From contig NZ_CAMLHF010000174.1 in NCBI RefSeq assembly GCF_946479715.1, positions 1-11,812 of the forward strand: 11,812 nt of DNA. Reading direction: 5' to 3'. This document shows, piece after piece, positions 5,670-11,812 of the stretch. The notes beneath the pieces are model-generated. The model worked only from the letters and a program-made list of their open reading frames with translations. It was not told where the DNA came from and made no database searches. The stretch comes from an uncultured Pedobacter sp. Its GTDB lineage: Bacteria > Bacteroidota > Bacteroidia > Sphingobacteriales > Sphingobacteriaceae. Made by a program: the position numbers and the translations under genes. How positions within the stretch are numbered: the first letter of the stretch is position 1; the number at the start of each line of letters is the position of its first letter.

Positions 5670-8600
5670 ATGGAATCATCTCGCTCTTCCTTTTTCCAAA
5701 GGAATAAAAAACCCATCGTTATTAGTTCTATTGTTGTTGTGCTGCTTGGCATTGCATCTATCTTCTTTTTTAAAAAAGAAAAACCTAAGGACTACAACCA
5801 AAAATATTCTAAATATATAGAAGCTTACACCTCCGGAACCATCTCTAAGAAGAGTTTTATCAGGGTTCATCTGGCAAGTGAAGTAAAAACAATGAGTGAT
5901 GTTGGCGTGGCCGATACCCGTGATTTGTTCAGCTTCTCTCCTTCTGTAAAAGGAAAAGCCTACTGGATCGATGCGCAAACAGTCGAATTCAGACCTGATG
6001 AGCCTTTAAAATCAGGCGAAACCTATGAGGCCAATTTCGATTTAAGTAAGGTTACCGAAACAGAAAAAGACCTTGAAGAATTTGAGTTCGGATTTAGGGT
6101 AATTAAACCCGGCATGAATTTAACTCAGGATGGTTTGGTGTCGCAAAACAACACTTCCCTGGATTATATGAAGCTTAAGGGCGAGATTACTACCGCTGAT
6201 CAGGAAGACCCAAAGGCAATTGAAAAAGCATTAACCCTTAACTTTCCACAAACTTTAAAAGTTAAATGGCAGCATAATCCGGAGAAAAACACTTCTGCCT
6301 TTACTATAGATAGCATTAAAAAAGTTGGTCAGGACACAAAACTAACCTTAAAATGGTCTGGTGAGGCCATTAATGCCGACAGCAAAGGCGAACAAACTGT
6401 TGCTGTTCCTGCCAAAGGCGTATTTAAAGTACTGGACATGAAGGCAGTACAAGACCTCGAAGATTATGCACTAGTACAGCTTTCTGAGCCTGTAGGCGTA
6501 GCTCAGGATCTGGCCGGTTTAATTTCTTTAAGCGGTTTGTCTGATTTAAGGTTTACCATCGATGGCAGTCAGGTAAAGGTTTATTCGGCCCTGGCTTTAG
6601 AAGGCAATTATTCTTTTACAATAAACTCCGGTATCGAAAATATCAATGGGAAGAAACTTGGAGCAGGAAAAACTGCCAATATCGTTTTTGAAAACAAACT
6701 GCCTTCGGTTGTTATTGCAGGCAGTGGTACCATACTTCCAAATTCCGGTAAATTGGTATTGCCTTTCGAAGCAACCAATTTAAAGGCGGTTGATGTTACA
6801 GTTATCAAGATCTATGAAAATAACATCCCTCAGTTTTTCCAAACCAACAGCTATAAAGATGGAGGTGAAATTCGTCGCGTTGGTAAACCTGTGGTACAAA
6901 AAACAATTCGTTTAGATGAAGATAAAGCGCTTAATCTGCATAAAAAGAACCGTTTTACCCTGGATCTTGATAAGCTGATTAAAACTGAACCTGGTGCCAT
7001 GTATCGCATAACCATCGGTTTCAGAAATGAGTACAATGTATTTAAGTGTGCTGAAGTAACCAATGATGATGAAACTTCTGATGAAGATGGCTATCGTGGT
7101 TATGGCGAAAAGATTGATGAAGACGATGAGTTCTGGGAGCGTTACAACAGTTACTATCCAAATAATTACAGGTGGGAAGATCGTGATAACCCTTGCACCC
7201 CATCCTATTATACCAATGATAAATGGGCCAGCAGAAACGTAATGGCATCTAACATTGGTATTATTGCCAAACGCGGCAACGACAACAGTATGCTTGTTGT
7301 AACCACAGATCTGCTCACTGCTAAACCAATGAGCGGTGTTACCTTAGAACTACTGGATTACCAGCGTCAGATCATCCACACGGTTAAAACCGATGGCGAT
7401 GGTATGGCTACCTTTGATCTGAAAAGAAAACCTTTCTTATTGATCGCTAAAAATGGCGATGAGCGAGGCTACCTGAAAATGGATGATGGCAGTTCACTTC
7501 CATTAAGTCGCTTTGATGTTGGTGGTGATGTGGTACAGAACGGATTGAAAGGTTACATTTATGGAGAACGCGGTGTTTGGAGACCTGGCGATTCTATATT
7601 CGTATCCTTTATTCTTGAAGATAAATTAAAGAAACTTCCAGGCGGATATCCGGTTACTTTTGAATTATATAACCCTCAGGGACAATTAATTAAAAGGATC
7701 ATCAATGGTAAACCATTAAATGGATTCTATGCATTTAAAACGGCTACGGAAAATACTGCCCCTACCGGAAACTGGTTGGCTAAGGTAAAAGCAGGCGGTG
7801 CAGTTTTCAGCAAAACCATTAAGGTTGAAACCGTTATGCCTAACAGGCTCAAGATAAATTTCAATATCGGTAACGCTACTTATTTAGGTGTTGGTGGTGC
7901 TTCATCAGCTACACTTTCGGCAAACTGGCTGTTTGGTTCCGTTGGTAAAAACCTTAAGGCCAAGGTTGATGTGAACCTGAACACGATGAAAACTACTTTT
8001 AAAGGTTTTGATGAGTATACTTTTGACAATCCTACTGTAGTGTTCCAATCGCAGGTAAAAACCATATTCGAAGGCACACTAAATGAGAATGGAGCTGCCG
8101 TTGTAAATACCAGTTTAAATGAAAACAATACTGCTCCGGGCATGCTTAAAGCAAACTTTACCACTAAGGTGTTTGAAGCAGGTGGTAATTTCAGTATCGA
8201 TAACTTTAGCATCCCTTACCATGTTTACAACAACTATTATGGTATTAAAACCCCTGATGGTGAGAAGCTAAGCGGAATGCTGGTAACTGGCAAAGATCAT
8301 AAAGTAAATATTGTTAACGTAGACAGGAACGGCAAACTGGTACAGGGTGGCAAAACTGTTGAGGTTGAGCTGTACAAGGTACAATGGCGCTGGTGGTGGG
8401 ATCAGGACGATCAGAATTCCTATGCTAACTTTACTCAAAACTCTTATAATAAACTTGTTAAAAAAGAAAGCATCACTTTATCAGGTGGTAAAGGAAGCTG
8501 GAATTTAAGAATAGATGAGCCGGAATGGGGTCGCTATCTGATTTTGGTACGCGATGTAAATGGCGGACACGTAACCGGTAAATCTGTATATGTCGACTGG

Positions 8601-11249
8601 CCGGGTTGGGCACAGCGTGAACAGGCCAATAACCCTACCGAGGCTTCTATGCTGTCTTTTACAGCCAATAAAACCAAGTTTAATGTTGGCGAAGATGTGG
8701 TGTTAACCATTCCATCGGGTAAAGGCGGTAGAGCTTTAATCTCTATAGAAAACGGCAGCAGGGTATTAAAAACCTTCTGGACAGAAACTAAAGCAGGCCA
8801 AACACAGTTTACATTTAAAGCCGAAAAGAACATGGCTCCTAACGTATTTGCTGTGGTTAGTTTGCTTCAGCCACATGCGCAAACGGTAAATGACTTACCT
8901 ATAAGGATGTATGGAGCTATTCCATTGCTTATTGAAGATCCTGAAACGATCTTGAAACCGGTAATTAAAATGGCCGACAAGATTAAGCCTGAAACAGAAA
9001 ACAGCATTACTGTTGCGGAGCAAAATGGTAAGGCCATGACCTATACAATTGCCATTGTAGATGAAGGTTTGCTTGACCTGACCCGATTTAAAACCCCTGA
9101 TCCTCATAGCGCATTTTATGCCCGCGAAGGTTTGGGTGTTAAAACATGGGATCTGTTCGATTATGTACTTGGTGCATGGGGCGGTAATCTGGAACGTATT
9201 TTAAGTATTGGTGGTGATGGCAGCATCAACAAAAATCTGAATCCGGCAAAAGCCAACAGGTTTGTTCCTGTGGTAAAATACCTTGGTCCTTTTGCATTGG
9301 GAAAAGGCGAAAGCAAAACCCATAAGTTTACGCTTCCGCAATATATTGGCGCGGTAAGAGCAATGGTGGTTGCCGGACAAGATGGTGCTTATGGATTTGC
9401 AGAGAAATCTGTGCAGGTTAAAAAACCTTTAATGCTGCTGGCTACTTTACCGCGTGTTATTGGTCCGGGCGAAAGCTTTACTTTACCTGCAACCGTATTT
9501 GCTACAGAAAACAACCTTAAAAACGTAACGGTACAACTACAGGCACAGAATTTACAGGTAATTGGTAATAAAACACAACAGCTTGGATTTAAACAACCAG
9601 GCGAACAAATGGCATATTTCGAAATCAAGGCTCCTGAGGTTACAGGTATTGCCAAGGTTAAGATCATTGCCCAAAGCGGTGCCGAGAAGGCTGTTTATGA
9701 TGTAGAGATGGACATCCGTAACCCTAATCCGTTTGTTACCAATGTGGTATCAGCGGTAGTTGAACCTGGTGCCAACTGGTCGTTAAACTATGCGCCTATT
9801 GGTATGGCTGGTACAAATTCGGGGGCTATTGAACTTTCATCTATACCTCCTATCAACCTTAAAAAACGCTTAAGTTACCTGATGCAATATCCACATGGCT
9901 GTGTAGAGCAAACTACATCCGGTGTATTCCCTCAGTTGTTCCTTAATCAATTAACTGCTTTAAATGAGCAGCAAAAGGCTAATACAGAGCGAAACATAAA
10001 AGCGGGTATTAACAGGTTAAAAGGCTTCCAGACTACTGATGGTGGCTTGAGTTACTGGCCAGGCGAAGGTACGTCTGACGAGTGGGGAACCAATTATGCA
10101 GGCCATTTCCTTGTGGAATCGCAAAATGCAGGTTATACCCTCCCGGTAGGAATGATTGATGAACTTGTTCGCTATTTAAAAACTAAAGCGAATAACTGGG
10201 CACCGAATAGCAGTAATTTTTATGGTGGTGATCTTTCTCAATCCTACAGATTATATGTGCTTGCCTTGGCTAAGAGACCGGAAATAGCAGCAATGAACAG
10301 GTTAAGGGCATTTGAGTACCTTTCTGTTAGTGCTAAATGGCGTTTAGCTGCAGCATATAAACTTGCCGGACAAGCAGATGCAGCCAATAAACTGATAAAA
10401 GATTTACCTACTGAAATAAAACCTTACAATCAGCTTGGTGGCACTTATGGTTCTGATTTAAGAGATGAGGCCATGATACTGGAAACACTAACCCTATTGG
10501 GCCGTAAAGGTACAGCAGCGCAGTTATTGCAGTCGGTAGCAGCCAGATTAGGTAAAGATGATTGGTACAGTACGCAAACTACTGCTTACAGTTTATTAGG
10601 TATCGCTAAGTTCTGCGGTGTAAACTCATCGTCAAATAACCTTAAATACAGTTATACTATTGATGGTAAAAAAGGCAATACCAATTCAAACCAGTACATT
10701 GTGAGTACGCCATTAGCGTTTAAAGGAAATGTGGCTGTTACCAATACCAGCGACAGGGTGTTATTTGCACGGTTAATTTTACAAGGACAACCTTCGGCCG
10801 GACAAAATAATTTCCAACCGAACAACCCTGATATGTTAGACATGAGTATCAGCTATAAGCTTCTTAATGGCAAGGTACTCGATCCTGTTACTTTGAAACA
10901 AGGCACAGACTTTTATGCTGAAGTTGTTGTTAAAAATCCGGGTAAAAGCGGATATTATGAGCAAATGGCACTTACACAGATCTTCCCATCGGGATGGGAA
11001 ATCATTAATACCCGCGTAAATGACAATGAAAGCATCATTGCTTCATCGCCATATACTTACAGGGATATTAGAGATGATCGTGTGTTTACATATTTTAATC
11101 TGCGTGAGAATGAAACGGTTGTTTATAAAGTGCTTTTGAATGCATCTTATATTGGCAGGTATTATTTATCGGCTGTGCAGTGCGAAGCAATGTATAACAA
11201 TAACATTAGTGCAACAGAAGCAGGAAAATGGGTGCAGGTTATTAAATAA
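5670..11249 (+). CDS. Bacterial alpha-2-macroglobulin, membrane-anchored, with intact thioester
   Basis: This 1859-aa envelope protein traps proteases: cleavage of a bait region exposes a thioester that binds the attacker. Residues 1-14 are basic; 15-34 (PIVISSIVVVLLGIASIFFF) form a signal-anchor helix. No lipobox Cys is present, unlike E. coli YfhM, a lipoprotein. N-terminal macroglobulin (MG) domains follow, then an acidic, Tyr-rich insert between Cys460 and Cys509 that could form a disulfide. The MG2-type motif GYIYGERGVWRPGD begins at 628. The A2M domain has VDEGLLDLTRF (from 1130) and LPQYIGAVRAMVVAG (from 1222). The thioester domain starts at YPHGCVEQ (Cys1411, Gln1414) and is all-helical to about 1650; a C-terminal beta domain closes the protein. 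Length is normal for Bacteroidota. ATG 5670 is the only reasonable start, since TGA 5655-5657 closes the frame upstream. The pbpC gene follows, as in many bacteria, supporting a shared envelope-defence role. The bait region cannot be placed by eye. Confidence 0.95.
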   Translation: MESSRSSFFQRNKKPIVISSIVVVLLGIASIFFFKKEKPKDYNQKYSKYIEAYTSGTISKKSFIRVHLASEVKTMSDVGVADTRDLFSFSPSVKGKAYWIDAQTVEFRPDEPLKSGETYEANFDLSKVTETEKDLEEFEFGFRVIKPGMNLTQDGLVSQNNTSLDYMKLKGEITTADQEDPKAIEKALTLNFPQTLKVKWQHNPEKNTSAFTIDSIKKVGQDTKLTLKWSGEAINADSKGEQTVAVPAKGVFKVLDMKAVQDLEDYALVQLSEPVGVAQDLAGLISLSGLSDLRFTIDGSQVKVYSALALEGNYSFTINSGIENINGKKLGAGKTANIVFENKLPSVVIAGSGTILPNSGKLVLPFEATNLKAVDVTVIKIYENNIPQFFQTNSYKDGGEIRRVGKPVVQKTIRLDEDKALNLHKKNRFTLDLDKLIKTEPGAMYRITIGFRNEYNVFKCAEVTNDDETSDEDGYRGYGEKIDEDDEFWERYNSYYPNNYRWEDRDNPCTPSYYTNDKWASRNVMASNIGIIAKRGNDNSMLVVTTDLLTAKPMSGVTLELLDYQRQIIHTVKTDGDGMATFDLKRKPFLLIAKNGDERGYLKMDDGSSLPLSRFDVGGDVVQNGLKGYIYGERGVWRPGDSIFVSFILEDKLKKLPGGYPVTFELYNPQGQLIKRIINGKPLNGFYAFKTATENTAPTGNWLAKVKAGGAVFSKTIKVETVMPNRLKINFNIGNATYLGVGGASSATLSANWLFGSVGKNLKAKVDVNLNTMKTTFKGFDEYTFDNPTVVFQSQVKTIFEGTLNENGAAVVNTSLNENNTAPGMLKANFTTKVFEAGGNFSIDNFSIPYHVYNNYYGIKTPDGEKLSGMLVTGKDHKVNIVNVDRNGKLVQGGKTVEVELYKVQWRWWWDQDDQNSYANFTQNSYNKLVKKESITLSGGKGSWNLRIDEPEWGRYLILVRDVNGGHVTGKSVYVDWPGWAQREQANNPTEASMLSFTANKTKFNVGEDVVLTIPSGKGGRALISIENGSRVLKTFWTETKAGQTQFTFKAEKNMAPNVFAVVSLLQPHAQTVNDLPIRMYGAIPLLIEDPETILKPVIKMADKIKPETENSITVAEQNGKAMTYTIAIVDEGLLDLTRFKTPDPHSAFYAREGLGVKTWDLFDYVLGAWGGNLERILSIGGDGSINKNLNPAKANRFVPVVKYLGPFALGKGESKTHKFTLPQYIGAVRAMVVAGQDGAYGFAEKSVQVKKPLMLLATLPRVIGPGESFTLPATVFATENNLKNVTVQLQAQNLQVIGNKTQQLGFKQPGEQMAYFEIKAPEVTGIAKVKIIAQSGAEKAVYDVEMDIRNPNPFVTNVVSAVVEPGANWSLNYAPIGMAGTNSGAIELSSIPPINLKKRLSYLMQYPHGCVEQTTSGVFPQLFLNQLTALNEQQKANTERNIKAGINRLKGFQTTDGGLSYWPGEGTSDEWGTNYAGHFLVESQNAGYTLPVGMIDELVRYLKTKANNWAPNSSNFYGGDLSQSYRLYVLALAKRPEIAAMNRLRAFEYLSVSAKWRLAAAYKLAGQADAANKLIKDLPTEIKPYNQLGGTYGSDLRDEAMILETLTLLGRKGTAAQLLQSVAARLGKDDWYSTQTTAYSLLGIAKFCGVNSSSNNLKYSYTIDGKKGNTNSNQYIVSTPLAFKGNVAVTNTSDRVLFARLILQGQPSAGQNNFQPNNPDMLDMSISYKLLNGKVLDPVTLKQGTDFYAEVVVKNPGKSGYYEQMALTQIFPSGWEIINTRVNDNESIIASSPYTYRDIRDDRVFTYFNLRENETVVYKVLLNASYIGRYYLSAVQCEAMYNNNISATEAGKWVQVIK

Positions 11250-11276
11250 GTGAGTAGGCATACAGTAACCGGAATT

Positions 11277-11346
11277 CCGTCATCTCGACAAAGGAGAGAT
11301 CTCTTGAATAACAACAAGAGATCCTTCGCTGTGCTCTGGATGACGG
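11277..11346. repeat. Large intergenic palindrome (type B), second copy, between the A2M gene and pbpC
   Basis: The outer arms (CCGTCATC 11277-11284 with GATGACGG 11339-11346) and the inner arms (ending CTCTT at 11305, with AAGAGATC from 11316) pair well; the middle of the stem is imperfect. Shared blocks with the copy after topA are CGTCATCTCGA, GAGA(T/C)CTCTTGAA and AACAAGAGATC. The right arm contains the likely pbpC ATG. It may attenuate transcription or separate expression of the two genes, but no T-tract follows directly. Confidence 0.8.
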
Positions 11347-11812
11347 ACCTTGTTTTCTTCATTTTATTACTCATATTCCTGTTTTCTTTACCTTCAAAGC
11401 TTTTTGTGAGCCCTACCTCTTATGTTGTAGAAGCTTCAAACGGTGATTTACTAAGCGCTTCTATTGCCAAGGATGGTCAATGGCGCTTCCCTGTAGCCGA
11501 CACCATACCAGAGAAATTTGCACAATGTCTGGTCGCTTTTGAAGATAAACGTTTCTATCACCATCCCGGTGTAGACCCCATTGCTATGGCCAGAGCTATG
11601 CGCCAAAACTTTAAAGCCAAAAGTGTAGTAAGTGGTGGAAGCACAATAAGCATGCAGGTTATCAGACTATCCAGACGCGAAAGCAGAACGGTTTGGCAAA
11701 AGCTAATAGAGGTTATACTGGCTATCAGATTAGAAGCCAGCTATTCAAAAAAAGAAAGTTTAAAGCTTTACGCCGGCAACGCTCCCTTTGGAAGTAACGT
11801 AGTGGGTTTAGA
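11340..11812 (+). CDS. pbpC: Penicillin-binding protein 1C, N-terminal part (cut by window end)
   Basis: This bifunctional peptidoglycan synthase of the inner membrane polymerises glycan strands (GT51) and is expected to have a C-terminal transpeptidase beyond the window. Visible are 157 codons from ATG 11340: a membrane anchor (residues 4-17), the PBP1C-type segment DGQWRFP (45-51), then GT51 motifs AFEDKRFYHHPGVDP (catalytic Glu68), GGSTISMQVIRL (99-110), and EVILAIRLEASYSKKE with LYAGNAPFGSN. The N-terminus has only MTD before the anchor, with none of the usual basic cytoplasmic residues. The ATG lies within the right arm of the palindrome at 11277-11346. The frame is the same as that of the A2M gene and stays open from its stop, so GTG 11331 or TTG 11304 could be the true start. 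With the A2M gene 90 nt upstream, co-transcription is likely. Confidence 0.93.
   Translation, partial: MTDLVFFILLLIFLFSLPSKLFVSPTSYVVEASNGDLLSASIAKDGQWRFPVADTIPEKFAQCLVAFEDKRFYHHPGVDPIAMARAMRQNFKAKSVVSGGSTISMQVIRLSRRESRTVWQKLIEVILAIRLEASYSKKESLKLYAGNAPFGSNVVGL

Noticed and set aside
5560..5670. Replication origin suggested by the DnaA box
   Set aside because: Only one good box, no AT-rich unwinding array, and no dnaA, dnaN or similar gene nearby.
11162..11374. Minus-strand frame across the A2M end and the palindrome
   Set aside because: It overlaps two well-supported plus-strand genes and a repeat, and has no family resemblance.

Overview
The window looks like a chromosomal segment from a Bacteroidota species, most likely a Sphingobacteriaceae member close to Pedobacter (inference). 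The reasons are near-absence of Shine-Dalgarno sequences, several TAnnTTTG-type -7 promoter elements, a DUF6266-like gene, a topoisomerase I without zinc ribbons but with a Lys/Ala-rich tail, and dispersed GTCATCTCGA...TCGAGATGAC palindromes between genes.

Left part (1-1500, minus strand): a lipoprotein with a 5'-nucleotidase C-terminal domain is interrupted by an in-frame TAG. The recognisable family sequence appears to resume directly after it, so I call it a pseudogene running off the window edge. Upstream of it are two hairpins that lie 3' of a secreted, glutathione-peroxidase-like thiol peroxidase. A short AT-rich ORF of doubtful reality lies further upstream on the same strand.

Middle part (1516-5560, plus strand): a DUF6266-like gene, then complete topA (DNA topoisomerase I, 863 aa). 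topA is followed by a large palindromic repeat that runs straight into about six degenerate 15-bp tandem units. Next comes a 134-aa conserved protein of unknown function, whose candidate promoter lies in the last repeat units.

Right part (5570-11812, plus strand): a 1859-aa membrane-anchored bacterial alpha-2-macroglobulin with an intact CVEQ thioester motif, then the start of pbpC (penicillin-binding protein 1C, cut by the window edge). This is the classic bacterial A2M-pbpC pair. The A2M is thought to trap proteases that enter the envelope, while PBP1C is thought to help repair peptidoglycan. A second copy of the topA-type palindrome sits between the two genes, and the likely pbpC ATG falls inside its right arm.

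Most of the window is ordinary housekeeping and envelope content. I see no convincing new defence or mobile system. The most notable points are the nonsense-interrupted nucleotidase, the palindrome family with its attached tandem repeat, and the way one palindrome forms the start of pbpC.
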